Shown here: in pieces, positions 1 through 13,009 of the stretch
Layout: every line of letters begins with the position of its first letter
Numbering within the stretch: position 1 is the stretch's first letter
Assembly: GCA_003116995.1 (NCBI GenBank)
Contig: BDSL01000098.1
Span: 338,941-402,940 of the forward strand
Length of the DNA stretch: 64,000 nt
Direction: 5' to 3'
Source: Yamagishiella unicocca
Lineage: Eukaryota; Chlorophyta; Chlorophyceae; Chlamydomonadales; Volvocaceae
The notes under the pieces: model-generated
The model's input: the letters and a program-made list of their open reading frames with translations, nothing else
Told to the model about the DNA's origin: nothing
The model's database searches: none
Translations under genes and position numbers: made by a program

Positions 1-773
1 GCCTTGCTCCGTTGCCTCGGGAGGTTGAAGTGCGTCGACATGCGTCTATGTGTCCAACTGCCGCGTGGTAGACCACCCCCACGGCAACCCTCCTGACGCA
101 TTATTGGTATGGGTATGGGGAAGCATCGGCCCGATTGAATCGCGTTGTGGCCTCGTTGTGGCGGTTTGTTGTGGTAAGCTCCGATGTTGGGCGGGAACGC
201 ATTACCGGGCGAGTAGCGAGGTCCTGCAGTAACTCCTGCCTGGAACATTTTCCAAGGCGATACCGGTAGAGCCCTTCGCGCGAAGCCTAGTGGAAGAACT
301 CGTCCCTAGCCACGGCGAGATTCGTGTCACACACAGGGGAGGCCTACCCTGGTGGTTGTTGGGTCTGGTTACTGGCTGTGGCTCTGTCAGGCCCCAACGC
401 GGTATTGCTGTGTCCCAGAGACCGTTCGAGGCCCCAGCTTAGGCTTCTGAGCTGCTACTAGTGCCGCCACTCTGCCTACACGAATGCCTAGGCCTAACGT
501 GGGTGAATAGTGGCTTCCTAAGCACCAAATGGTCAGGCCAGCGGGCATTGGGTCCGAGGCTTACGGAAAGCACATATATTAAGCACCGGGCAGAGGATGA
601 TCCGTCCTCACGCATCAGCCTAGCAGTGGCAAGCCAGACACTGGAGCAATGCAGTTGCGTTTGCCGATGATGGAGTCCAATCAACCAGGCTGGTGTTGTA
701 CGGGCAGCACCCGCCTGGCCGGGCCTTAACAAAGCCTTGGAACCATGCCCACCGTTGCGTCGTAGTGGTTCAA
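1..773. other. No gene recognised
   Basis: Short ORFs on both strands have no recognisable family features, and I see no tRNA or rRNA. The segment lies downstream of the minus-strand EFR3-like gene, so part of it may be that gene's flank. Confidence 0.5.
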
Positions 774-778
774 TTACA
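774..778 (-). other. Candidate polyadenylation signal TGTAA
   Basis: TTACA on the plus strand reads TGTAA on the minus strand, the usual poly(A) signal in volvocine algae. It lies about 460 bases past the stop codon of the EFR3-like gene, a normal 3' UTR length for this group. The motif is short and may occur by chance. Confidence 0.35.
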
Positions 779-1238
779 ACAGTTCGCGCAGGCTTACGTG
801 GGTCAGCATTGCGCCGAGGTGTCCCTTCGCGCACCCTATACGCACCGCGTATGACTGGCACATAGGAAGCCACGACTGCCCAAGTACCGTCCACTGAACC
901 TGACAAATGCTGTCGTCTCTATGACGCCTGCCACAAACTCGTCCGTATTTGTCGCCCCAAGTGGGCCCTATGTACACATGAATGTGTCCAGGGATGAGTA
1001 AAAGAGCACGCCACCGCACATTCCCATTTTGGATACGCCGACTTTCGCCGGCTTCGAGCCTGTCCCTAAGCAATTCACCAAACCTGTCAGCTGTCGATTC
1101 GTGCCTGCGTCTGATGCCTGCGTCACCCGCCACCGTACCGCCGCCCGTTATGAGTCCCCGCGTCCGCGAAATAAAGAATTCACAATCAAGCACCGGATGC
1201 CTTCTGGATCGCCCCAAGCACACGTTAAAAATTAATAG

Positions 1239-4200
1239 TTAACCCGTCACAGCCTCCAGCCGTTGCACCAGCTCCGACATCTCCAACGGGCCCTGCCCTG
1301 GAAGCACCTGCTGCGGCAACCTGTCGTACTTGTCCACCACGTCCAAGACGTCCGCCACGGTGAGGGCCACATCGTCGGCGGATATGACGTCCGGCGCTGC
1401 TTGCGGGATTGAGGGAATGACGGACACAGAAGGACAGTTTACACGGAGTTACACTCTTGATCGCGACCGGCAGAGCTACGAGCGGGTGCCATCAATGAGA
1501 ACAACAGGGACTGACCGTCGCAACCCTGGCGCAGACTGGCACGCCGACAGGGTCGCAGCCCAGACGCTATGTTCCCTCGTCGCGGCATTGGTGCGCGCAG
1601 CGCGGGTATGCAGATTGCAGGAAGGTGGCCAAGGGGCGGGCGGGTAATAGCCCGCCACGCAGTCCTCCGTACCTTGCCACCCCTGTCCCGACCACGCAAC
1701 CAGTGGACCCCAGCCCGAATGCCATAAGCCCACACGTACCTCCGACCTTGGCGGCTCCGCCATCCACTCCCGCCCACACGTCGTCTCCGTCCCCGTCCGC
1801 CAGCATGTCCATCACGTGCTGCAGGTTGAGGCGCTCACGCTTGATCGAAGCCACACGATTGCGCGCCATGGCCTCCAACTTGGATGATATCCTGCACGGT
1901 GGACGTTGCGGTACGGATGACCTATCCTCCATACACGTGCAGCTTCCATACGCTGGGATTGCAGATTGGTCTGGGGTGCCAATGTCCACCCTCACATGCA
2001 ACCTCACCGCAAGTATATATCCAACCGAAAACAGTTTCCTGTGCTCTTCGTGTCCGTTGTGCAACAACATCCGGTGCCCGGTGATGTACAGCGACGCCCA
2101 CCACTGCACCTGCACCGCACCGCCCCTTCGCTCCCTTACAAGCCGCCCCACTTACTGGTTCAAGGCCGTGTCCCGACCACTGGCGGACGGGCCTGATCCC
2201 GTGCCTGCTGGCCCCCCCGCAGCTGCGGCGGCGAAGCCCGACTGCACAGCCAATTGCTGCGTCGCTGGCAGGCCCGGCATGGCGTGCGCCGCGAAGGGCT
2301 CGAAAATGACGTTCTGCAGATTGTGCATGTAGTGCGTCTGCAGGGTGCTTCCCTGCAGGGACCAGGGACATAGACACAGGAACACGATCAGAAGCGCGCC
2401 CGACGCAGGGATACGGTCAACAGTCTCAGGGAGGGAGGCGCGAGGACGGCGGCCACTGACAAGGGGTCGTCAAGCTCCGGACGTGCCCTCTAGGCACACG
2501 TATGTTAAGCATTTCGACAACAACCTTTCGCTTCGAACAGTCAGCGCAAGTGTCCCGCCTGCCTGGCTGTCGTCTACCCGTAGACCGCATCGGGTCCTGC
2601 CGCAGCTTGTCCAGGGAGGGCGCTTCACTGGGCACACGCCCCGGCGGCGGCGAGGCGACACCCACCTTGCACAACGCGTCCAGCACTTTGCCGTACCAGT
2701 GGTCGACGGGCCAGTCGGCCAGCACGGCGCGCAGGCACGCGTCTGCCGACGCCCCCACGCCCTCGAACACTGATGAGCAGCTGACGAGGCTGCCGCCCTC
2801 CTCCTGCGGGCGACGGGCAGCGGGGCCACGGCCACAGACCGAACCGATGGCTTGATGTTGTGCGTGACGTCCTGCTCAGTGCCCGTGACATCTTCTTCTT
2901 CACAGTTCCGATTGCCTTAGCTCCTGATCGGAACCCGCACGCAATCCCGCCCCTCAGACTCCGCTCCACCCAAGTATGCGACCCTGCAGACCCCTCCCTC
3001 TACCCTCCTCGTCCTCCCTGGAAAGGGGCGGCGCGGTACCTTGAGGCTGGTGCACGCGTCCGGCGGCACGTTGAAGCGCAGAGCAAGCAGGTGGTTGCAG
3101 TTGCCCCGCGCGGCTATCGTTGTGAGGAGGTTGTTCACCAGCAGCAGTAGAGCAACCGCCCACAGCCGGTCCGCCTGCTCGTCTGCATGTCAGGGTTCGG
3201 GACAGGGGTCAGGGGTCGGGTAGACCCGGCACGAGGGTTCGCAGCAGGGGTACTACCACAACGAAACTTGGGGTTTGGCTTTGCCACATCGCTCCAAAAC
3301 CACATGCAAATCCGACGCTCCCTATCCGGCCCCATGTTCGCTTTACCCAAGGCACGCAGCGCTGCACCTACAGACGTCGTGCGATCCAACGCCTGGACCC
3401 TGCCGCAATGGCCCAGCTCACGCTCCGGAGCAGACACGTTTTACACGGAACAATGGCAAATAGTCTTCTGCACGTCCACGTACATCGATCTCAGGAAAAA
3501 GAGCCTTGCGCTGGTATCCCGACCGCACCTCCTGTCCCGGGCCGCTCAATGCCCGTCGCCGCGGTAGCCACACGCTCCACGGTCGCCGCCGCCCCGTCTA
3601 GCGGTGCGTACTTGAGCGCCTCGCCCAGCAGCGCCTTGGCCAGGCGCACGCCGTGAAGCAGGAGGTCCGGTTGGCGGCTGGAGAGGCACGCGCCGAGGAC
3701 CCGCCCCATCGTGGCTACGTCCGCGGGCGTTCCCAGGGAAACGTTGCGGGCCATCTACGTCGTACGAATGGGCATTCCACGCGGCATATGTGTTGCGGGA
3801 TGGGTATGTTGCAGGGCGTGTGATGCGCAGACAGGGACAACATGAAGATGGGTCCTTTTTTGAACCCAGGGCGCCGTCTGATGGATAATGTTATCCAGGG
3901 CGCCGTTTGGTGAATAATGTTGATGTTCCCCGCCAAACTGTTGATTTGGCATCTGGTCCGTAACAACACGACGCACGGCCGAGTTCGAGGCAGAGGCTGA
4001 AGAGCTGCGCCAGTGAGGGCTGGCTGTGCGCGCGCAATCAGGTCCGCAGTGCTGCAAACAAGTTGCAAGAGGTGCGGCGAGCCTGCCACACCCTCCCTCT
4101 CCTCGGCTGAAACCGATCTCCCGGCCCCTTTCGGGCTCGGCCCGGCCCCTTTCGCTCCGCTTCACGACTTCAAGAGGGAAGGAAGCCCTGAACAGCTCCC

Positions 4201-7200
4201 GCGGGACCCGACCCACCTGCAGCACTAGGTCCATCAGCCCCAGCGCCTGCTTCTCGTCGCGCACCCCCGGGCCGCATGCCGGCAGCACCGCCCCCAGCAG
4301 CTCGCAGGTGGTGGTGAGCGAGTCCGCCTCGGCGGGGCCCCACACCGTGATGATGGCGGCCAGCTGCTGCAGCAGCTGCGCGGGCGCGTGGCCGCCAGGG
4401 AAGGTGCGGCCTGCCTCAGGGAAGGAGGGAATGGCGAGCGCGGCTGCGAGGGCGCACTCGAGGCAAGCCTGAGTGGGTGGAGCAGGAACAGGGAAGTCAG
4501 GGAGGGGCGGGAACAGGGAAGTCAGGGAGGGGCGGGAACAGGGAGCGGCAGGGAGGGGCGGGAACAGGGAAGTCAGGGAGGGGCGGGACTCGTGACGAAG
4601 GTCGGAACAAATCGACCGCACCAACTGGCATGGCAACGCACTGCGCACTGCGGCCGTAAGCGGCGAGCGCCGCCAGCGGTGACAACCCACCTGCGCCTGC
4701 TTTGTCGGCGTGGCGTGCTGCCGCAGCACGGAGGATATGGCCTCGCACAGCTGCACCGCGTCGCCCACCTCCAGCGCCAGCTTGCGCATAGCGGCCTGGG
4801 GGGCCGGGTGGTGGCGAGAACACCCGGGGCGAGGGGGCAGGAGTCAGGAGCTCAGGGCCAGGTACACTAGGGGGCGCAAACCAGTGCACCGCCGCAGGTC
4901 TATGCCTAGTTGGCAACGTCGCAAGGCGTTCGCGCGGGGCGCGCTTGGTTGTAAACCCGGCCATTCGCTACCTCCTTGCGCACGTCCCTCACGTTACTCT
5001 GTCGGCGGCACCCACGCGCAGACCGCTGCGCCTCCACCCGCACCCCTCCTCACCTTGACGGTTGTCCTCAGTGGTGCGGTGTCGCTGTACTGGTCGGCAG
5101 TCAGCGCCCGGGGCAGCTCCTGGAGCGCCATGCTGAAGGCCGACAGCGAGTACACAGGCGGCTGCGGCGCACCAACGGGAGGAAGAAAGGGACAAGGACG
5201 CGAACGTGTTCAGTCCATGTTCGAGTGGGGGCACTGGGCAATTTACGCGACCAGTAAGGCGTTGGACCACGCTAGATGCGTGCCCCCTCTACATGCGGGG
5301 CTGCGGTGATCCACGATGCACAGGTCGGATACGAACAGACGGCCACAAGGCTCTGACGCGATGCTCCACGTTTACCGCTTGGTGCCATCCGGCACTTTCT
5401 TTACGGCAGTCCTTAATAGATACGCCGAGCCAGAATCCACACACCGCCCCTGCGGCCTTCCGCCATGGTCCTGAACGAGCGGTGGCGGGCGACGCTAAAC
5501 GAGGCGGGTACCCCGCCATAACGGTCGCCGTGGGCACGGTCTGCGCCCGCCCTGCCAGACGGCCCCCCCCGCGCTTCGCGGCATCAGATGCCTTGCCGGC
5601 TCCTGCACCTGGTCCTTCAGGGCTGGACACACCCGTTGCTCGTCCCCAGCCTGCTACTGCTGCTGCACACCTGCTGGAGCGCCAAGTTGATGACGACTGC
5701 GCGCTCATCGGGCCCCAGCCCGGGGGCGCTGCTGTGGCGCATGAGCGCGGCGAAGAGCGGGAAGGGCTGGTCGGAGCATGAGCTCTGCACGATGATCATC
5801 AGCACCTGCAGGCAGCGGGAAAACATGGCGCGCACGCAGCGCCACACGCTTTGCGGACCGAGCTGCCAAGCGTGCGCTTCTGCGCGATACCCCTAACACG
5901 GCTATCGCACGTGCGCGTGTGCTCAACACCCTGGAGACGGTCCAGCGCCACTGGCGCGCCACCTGCGGACGGACTGCATAGCATACCCTTGGCACAGGAC
6001 AAATCGACCGTATTGATAAGCCGACGGCCATGCCGTCACCGAAGCAGCTGTGGGGGGTTGCAATAAGGGCCCAGAGCGGCTCAGGCGGCCACCGCAATCT
6101 GCTAGGCGCACCTGCACTGCTTCCGTCTTCCGCCAGCGTCCCTCCTGGTCGAGGTGCCGGAACAGCGTCTCCATGACCCGATACACGGTGCTGATGTCCT
6201 GTAGGCGTGCGGCGCGAGCGGCGTGGCGGCATGAGCAGGTTGGAATGGACCGACGCTATCTAGGTGACGTGGCGGGCCATCGGCGCCGAGGGAATGAGCC
6301 GAGCCGCCGTTGTGGGGGTACGAGCAACATGCCATTTGAGGTACAGAACCGTGGCTTGAAGGCCGCAAGGAGGCGGCCGGACTCGCGTAACCGGGCATTA
6401 GGACAACTGCTGGGACACGGAGCTTATAGGTATGCGCCCAGCATGGCCCAGGTCATTTTGTTCGCGCTTTCACAGCCTAACATGCTGGCTACGGCCAATG
6501 CGGACCTTCGCAGGACGTAGACGCAAACCCGCTGCCGAGCGTCAACTACAGCGCCCGCCACATTACACCTTTCACTTTGGCACGATGTTTCCCAATCTTC
6601 CCCGTGCGTCCCTACCAGCCCAATGCCCTTGACCGCCCTGCATTCAATCCCATACGTGCAGATCGCAGATGGATTCTTGAACGTATGACTCGCTTGGCCG
6701 TTTTGCCTGTCGTATCATACCTTCCAATGCGGCACCTACCCTACCTGCCGATCCACGGGTTTCCTCTTGAACCCTACCTGGAGAAATGGCTTGAACTTGA
6801 GCAGCACACTGTGCGCCAAGCCAGGCACAGTGGTCTCGTCCGGAGGACTGCTGCTGCCACCTGCAGGACGGCAAGGACCGCCAGAAATTTGCATACATAC
6901 TACATATCGTACGGACAAGAGGATGATGCAGCCCAAAACTGTGTTCTCTGGTTCGCGGCAAAAGGTCACCAGCAGGCGTGCATGTGGAGAAGAAACCAGC
7001 ATCGCATTTCATCGTACCACCATACCCATCCACCCACCGTCGACCCGGCGCACTAACAGTTTTACGACCACCATTTCCTTAACCAACGTCTGGTCCCTGT
7101 AGTCGCCACCCAGGGTGCCCCGACCCCCCCACCTGCCCCGCCAGCGCTGCTGGTGTCCAAGTTGTGCAGCACCGCGCCCTCGATCTCCTCCAAATTGGCG

Positions 7201-8525
7201 GGCAACGTTTTAAGCTCGTGGCACAGGCCCATGAACTCCGACACAGCCCGTAAGCTCGCCAGGGTAAGCTGCTGGTCTTGCCCGCCGCTCTGCCGCGCCA
7301 GCTCGCACGCGGTGGACACGAACGGCTGCACCGCCTTCAGCTGGTGCTCCACAGGGTTCTGTGAGGCGTGAACGTGGACGCGGTGCGAGCCGTTGGCTCG
7401 TCAAGGCGTGCAGAGGAGGCGTCTCCAACCCTCTTCCTCAGGCACAGGCGCCACACGACTGGCATGCGTCAATGGGGCGTGTGCATGTATCGGCGCCTAC
7501 GGATATGTGCGTGTGGGCGTCAGCAACGGAAGGGAGGGATGCAAGCCCATCCCCCCACGTCTGAAAGGAAGACCCCGTGCTTACTGTGGCACGGCAGAAG
7601 TTTGCATTCCTTTCGAGGGGCCATGAATGCGGGTATGCCAATATGGGTTATCACACGACGAGTCTTCGCTAGGCCTGCAAGCCTGTCGTGACGGGGTTTT
7701 TACTGTTTTATGTACCACAGCTTATTACCTAAGGCTGCCGTGTTATACAGTGGCCCAATCAACGCACAAATCAGCCACAGGTGCACTTCGCTACCTAACC
7801 GACTCCTTAGCATCACACGGATGACACGGGAGGACAACCTGCCGCGCAGACCCCCGGGTCCACCCTCCATCGCCTTGAAGCTGTCTCCTGAGACGGACGC
7901 ATATAGCCCACCTGTGCTTTGATGTAGCTCGATAGCAGGTCGGCGCCCAGGCACTTCACCAGGGAATCGGGGTGCCCAAGCAAGGTTTTTACCTGTAGAG
8001 CAGCCAAGCAGACGGCCTTTTAGGCCAAGCGTTTTAAAGCATGCGCATAGAGGACAGATACTTGTCCACCCCAGCGCACCACAACGTCCGGCTCGTCGAT
8101 CAGCTCTTTGGCGAAGTAGGTGAAGGTGAAGTTGCTCTCCTCGTCCGCCGTCTTCGCTAGCAGGTACTTGTAAGTATGCACGGCTACCTTTACATAGCCA
8201 TAGTGCCGCTTATTGAGCTCCTGCTTAAGACGCCGCGTCAGCCTCCGCGACACCTGCAACGTTCGGCGACAACCGTCGCCTCCCGGCCTAGACAACCATG
8301 TCGACGACATAGTCAGGCTGCCACCAACTTCTTCATACTAACCTTGGCCGTCTTCGCTGGGTGCTTCCCTAAATATTCTGCCAGTTTCTCCATTTTGCGC
8401 TCGACGCCCTTCGGGACATCTTGTCGAGGGTCAGGCGGTTGCAATGGGAATACATCTGGTACAAGTATATTATAGACCTTCCTGGGCTGCAACGACGCTG
8501 GAGGCGGAATACAAGAGCACGGCAT
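1239..8525 (-). CDS. EFR3: EFR3-like plasma-membrane PI4-kinase anchor
   Basis: EFR3 proteins are palmitoylated helical-repeat scaffolds that hold phosphatidylinositol 4-kinase III alpha at the plasma membrane. Exons read on the minus strand: 8525-8343, 8253 to about 8062, 7992-7912, 7358-7133, 6198-6112, 5862-5671, 5161-5054, 4795-4691, 4468-4217, 3754-3529, 3182-3040, 2803-2666, 2352-2156, 1891-1740 and 1396-1239. That gives about 810 residues, normal for EFR3. The ATG at 8525 starts MPCSC, matching the N-terminal palmitoylated cysteines of the family. It is followed by RKVYNILVPDVFP and VERKMEKLAEYL, the EFR3 start pattern. Later helices include LASLRAVSEFMGLCHEL and YRVMETLFRHLDQEG. Most joins are phase-consistent. 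The 7133-6198 join is not, so a short exon is probably missing there. The ends of the exons starting at 8253 and 2803 are uncertain. Confidence 0.78.
4486..4586. repeat. 25-bp intronic tandem repeat
   Basis: Four copies of a purine-rich unit beginning GAACAGGGAAGTCAGGGAGG lie in the EFR3-like intron between the exons ending at 4691 and starting at 4468. The third copy is variant and one base longer. Confidence 0.8.
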
Positions 8526-8825
8526 GGCTGACGCCGGCCTGTTGTTGCCAGTTAACGTATTTTTACAGTCTTTGCGGTATAAGATAGATATCTCATCAGT
8601 CGGTTATCGCAACCCTTGCCAAACGGCCGGGCAGCAGTCAACGCCGTACTGAGGTCCGTACTTGGCTCTTTCGCAGCAAGAAACCTTTCGAACGTCACCA
8701 ATATGCCGAAACAAGAGATCTGTCGGATCAATTACATAGGCTTTTAGGACAGGTTCAGCTAGGTGACCTCGCTGTTAACCCATGAGGTACTTGTACCGGT
8801 ATTGGCCAATAAGTCCACACAAGAT
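8526..8825. promoter_or_regulatory. Shared divergent promoter region, EFR3-like and Orai-like genes
   Basis: The minus-strand EFR3-like ATG at 8525 and the likely plus-strand Orai-like ATG at 8826 are 300 bp apart, so both promoters and 5' UTRs must fit here unless an upstream Orai exon was missed. TATAAG at 8578-8583 could serve the plus strand. No conserved regulatory motif is recognised. Confidence 0.5.
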
Positions 8826-11800
8826 ATGATGGACAACGTGCTAAGTACAGCCCAGACAATCCTGACGGGCTACGATGTCTCATTGCAAAGACAGATACGA
8901 AGCGAGGAGCGGGCTTGGCGAGCAGAGGACCTTGTGTACAGACAGCACGAACGCGAGCTAGTTGCCCAAGAGCAACAATTCATGTAGGATCCGATGCGTT
9001 GGTGGTTCGTCGTGGGTGAATGTGTGTGGATCTATGCCTTATTGTGGGGTGGTTGTGGGACACAGCTGGGGTGCGGGTGCGACAGGGTTTGGGGTGCGTA
9101 CTCCAGGGGTTGGTGCGCAACGGTCGCGGCACGCAAGCTAGCACCCTGCCTAGACCCTCCACAACACACGGCTCAGCGTAATCTTACGCACGGTTGTTCT
9201 CAAAGGAACCGACAACTCCTGAACAGGCCCGCATGGTGGTCCACTTTCAACAAGAGCCGGGGCGCTGGTCTGGAGCACTTGATGCCAAACATCCTTGATT
9301 TGCCTGACCTACGAGCGCGTTGCCTGCCCTGGCCGCCTATGTTCGTCCTGCCATACTTCACGATGTGACGTGACAGGCAGGAGGAGCGGGCGTTCCTTGC
9401 GGCGCAAGTTCAGCAGGTACACGTGGACAACGCCAGGGCACTGTGGTTGCGGTGAGGCACGGACATGGTCTCGGAGACTGCCAGATAGCGCCGGCGAGTG
9501 CCAGGCTGCTCGAATAGGGCTGCTGGGAGCTTTTAGGGTCTGACGCTCCTTCCCGGGATAGATTGCTCGACTTTTGCCTTCATCATCCAGCAACCGAGGC
9601 CCGCATCCCCAAACTTAGATGTCGTCATTCGGAGCCATTACTCGTAAGCAAACAGCGGCGAATACATCATCCAAGGGTGCTTGAGCGGTTGCACGGAGAT
9701 TATGTGTGCGTGCATGGCTGCCTTATTGCAAAGCCTTTGCCGCGCGGTGCCGACGCTCTTGCGCTGCCTTTCTGAGTGACCTTCCGATAGCAGAGACAGT
9801 CGCGTCGCAGATGCGCGACGTTGTGGACCCTGGCAGCTGTCCTGGCGGCTGTTAGCCGCCGGACCTTGAGCTAGCCCCCGCCTCTTGTCCCTCGCAGCTT
9901 TGTGAACCGCAACCGGGCCGAGGTGCAGGAGAAGACTGAGCAGCTCAAAGCGCTGAGCTCTCTTGGGGCGTTGCTGGCAGGTTTCGCGCTCGTGAGGTGC
10001 GTTTGGAGCAGGTCATGCTTCCCGGCAGGTCAAAGCTAAAGCCATAGGCAACAGCGCGAACATTTGCGGTCATCAGGCCCGCCTACGACAATGCGCGGGC
10101 GGGGGCTGATGCTCCTGCTTGGAGGGTATTAGGTTTGCCACCCACGCAAGGAAAGCATGCACAATAACCGCTATCCCACGCATGTAACCGTCTGCCAATG
10201 ACTGGAAAGACGCCGCCCTGTATCAACCGCAGCTTCTTAGAGTTCCAGTTCGCGGTTGACGCCGACTACAACCGCGCCTTGCTGCCGCTGTTTGCGCTGA
10301 CGACCAGCATCACGGTGAGGGATATGTTTGTTCTCCCGTATGGCATAAACCTGGGATGCATCCTGGTAATTAACATAGCAACCCGTCCGGTGAAGCATTG
10401 TTTGTCCCGTGCCGACCCATTCCTCTATTGCTCTCCGTTCTGCGAGCTGCGCACATTGCTGGCGACACTCCGCTCATGCTTCCATTCAAAATCACTGCCA
10501 GCTTCCCGAGCACCTTGTATCGCGTCATCGCCTGCGTGACTTGCGTTGCTACCGTAGTGCATGACGGGAGGAAGGTCGGTCTGTACCCCACAAGGCTCCT
10601 TGGGGTACATAGCATTGTGTACATTGGTACATAGCATATTTTCTTACGAAACTTCATGAGATCGTATCCACGCATCAGTGGTGTCACTTTGCCCGTGCTG
10701 GATGCCCTCGCTAACCACGCAACCGCCTGTACCTGTGTACAGGTGGGCGCTGAAGTGGCGGCTGTAGTGTTGTGCAGCCTCATGCTCGCCAACATCATGC
10801 GGGTGGGCAAGACGTACGTCAGCGAGCAGGTGCGTCAACGAACATGCTTCACTCCGTCATCGTGTTTGGTCCTTAGTGCGCGTGACGCCAACATGCCATG
10901 TTGTATGGCTCGTTAGGGACACCTCGCTGAGTTTCAGTGGTTGGGCAGCCTTAGTAACAGATAGCTTAACATCCACACGAAGCTGACCTATGATGCCGTA
11001 TACCGAGGGCTCGCGCAGATCGATACGCTCAACTGAACGATTCGTCTCGCTCGCGTTTGGACTCTTAACGGTGACAGCTATTCATTTATAGCTGTCACCA
11101 TTAAGAGTCCAAACCATCTTAGCCGGTGCTCATTTCTGGTGGAAGTGCAGTGTCGCCGCCAGTGGGCGATCAGCATGTGAGAGCACATGCGGGGTGCCAA
11201 AGCCGCCGTGTCCCGCCATACAAACCATGGTCCCACAGAGCAGACTGCCAGATGCCACATGTGGTGGTGTATATCTAGATAGCTGCGCAGCATTCCGTGG
11301 TCGGACGCGTCGTATGCTTCGCCCACCTCTGAAGTCAGGCTGCTGGTGCTTGTTCGGGAATGGTGTAGTAACTGTTACAGTGGGTTCCAGACCAGAAGGT
11401 AGAACCATGGTGTGCTGGTGCGCAGGAGGAGGCGGAGTTCATGCACCGGTGCCAGGTGTTCGTCAGTCAGTACAGGTGCGCATCGCGGATCGAACCGGCG
11501 CCCACTCCTCCGTTAGCTGAGGATAGGTTGAAATACGCCGCTGCTCCGCCTGTATTCGAGGCCCAACATCGCCGGCATGGCTATGAAGCATTTACCGGCG
11601 GGCCAACCAGGGCCAACCGACTCGCACATGACCGACGACCTTCCCCGGACGCACTGACCCACATCACGTATGCTCACTTCTCCTCCTTACAGCGTTCTCA
11701 CTCTATCTGTTCCCGCCGGTGCCACCTGATACAGGCCTGGGAATCGGCCGCCGGCACCGTCACGCACCTTTGCAGCGTATTGGGGCCACCGGTGCGAGAG

Positions 11801-13009
11801 CGAGTGGGCAACGGCATTTCGGCTCTTCTCCATTGGCATTCCCTGCTTCTTCGTCAACCTCGCCCTAGCAGGTGCGTTGAGGCTATGCGCTCGCGCCTGA
11901 TCGATTTTGTCTCGCTGTCGCAATCGTTGCGCCAGTTGCGTACGTGCCGTCAGTGTCGTAGCCACGGTACGCGATGCGCAAAGGACCTTGCAGCTTTTTC
12001 TCAAATGATAACGGGCGACGATAGTCGCAGTGGGGCAAAGAGTAATGGCCGAAGCGCGTGCGCTGTTGCTGGGCACCACAGTGCACTCACCCGCCTCTGC
12101 AACCCACTTGGGCTATAGGCTGGATCAAGTTCCATCAAGCGTCGACGCCAACCGCGGCGAGCCTCGTGACGTGCTGCATGGGGATCGCCCTGCTGTGGAA
12201 CCTATACACACACCACAAGTGGGGCAAGTACCTGTTGCAGGACGGGGACTCGGGGCAGGTAACATTGGGGAAGCGTCGGGCGGCATAGATGGCCAAGCCT
12301 TGCATGATTAAGCGTCCGGGAAGCTTTCATCGGGGTATTTGGTTCGTACCTTAGGGCATATGCACAGGTAGCCAACGCGGCATTGCATACAGCTTGGGAG
12401 ATAACAAGCTCGATATTTTTGATACCTGCTGATGCTGAAATCGCAATATACTCATCATTAAGTATGGTGTCATGGGTGTTGAGGCCAAAATGCTGTATGA
12501 TCCATGTCCGTGACAAGGCACAGCACTTGCGCCTTCCTGTCGGACGTGGACACGGTAACGGTAAACGAACCCGTAACTCATCGGCGAGCGCGTGCCCTGA
12601 CGCTCTATGTGCCCTGACGCTCTATTTGTGCATTCTGTTTCCAACTCAGGACGCCGGGCATCGCCTCATGCAGCCCGCTGTGGGGCTGCCGTTCGACTGG
12701 CATCTGCCGCAGCCCGAGCAATTGCCGGCGCTGGCGCTACCACAGGAGTTGCCTGAACATCGGATCCATGCTGAAGACCGGCCAAGTTGGCAAACACCGG
12801 AGTCGCAGCCGGCGCAAGGCCAGGCGCAGACGCTGGGCGTACAACAGGAGCGCGACAGCACCGAGGACGGATGGGGCCAGCGTGGAGGTCACGCGGTGGC
12901 AAGCGTGGGTAACGTTTCGGTAGCGCTGATAGCGCTGCAGCCATCGGCTGAAAGCAGTCCGGTGGCGCAGTCGTCGGCGGCCACCACTGGCAGGGTAATA
13001 GCCAGTTGA
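8826..13009 (+). CDS. Orai-like store-operated calcium channel
   Basis: Orai proteins form hexameric calcium-selective pores in the plasma membrane. Exons: 8826-8983, 9377-9451, 9898-9996, 10233-10314, 10743-10829, 11426 to about 11465-11475, 11776-11871, 12119-12258 and 12650-13009. Joins are phase-consistent except 11475/11776, where the donor is unclear or a small exon is missing. TM1 reads LKALSSLGALLAGFALVSFL then E. Against human Orai1 this keeps K87, L95, G98, F99, V102 and the selectivity-filter E106, while R91 becomes Ser. TM3 ends NLALAGWIKF, matching the CWVKF region with Asn at the E190 position. TM4 runs into LYTHHKWGKYL. The N-terminus is a charged Gln/Glu-rich helical segment and the C-terminus a Pro/Gln-rich tail of about 120 residues. 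ATG 8826 is the first in-frame ATG; the frame opens at 8763 after a stop. Confidence 0.75.
11055..11114. repeat. Long intronic hairpin (27-bp inverted repeat)
   Basis: Arms 11055-11081 and 11088-11114 are reverse complements with one mismatch and enclose a 6-base loop, TCATTT. The structure lies inside the Orai-like intron between exons ending at 10829 and starting at 11426. It could be a small foldback element or a small-RNA precursor. Confidence 0.85.

Noticed and set aside
439..906. 155-codon minus-strand frame
   Set aside because: No recognisable domain; composition looks like noncoding GC-rich translation, and it lies in the downstream flank of the EFR3-like gene.
11480..11510. GGATCGAACC resembling a reverse-strand tRNA T arm
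   Set aside because: The T-stem flanks do not pair, and the site is just after an Orai-like exon.
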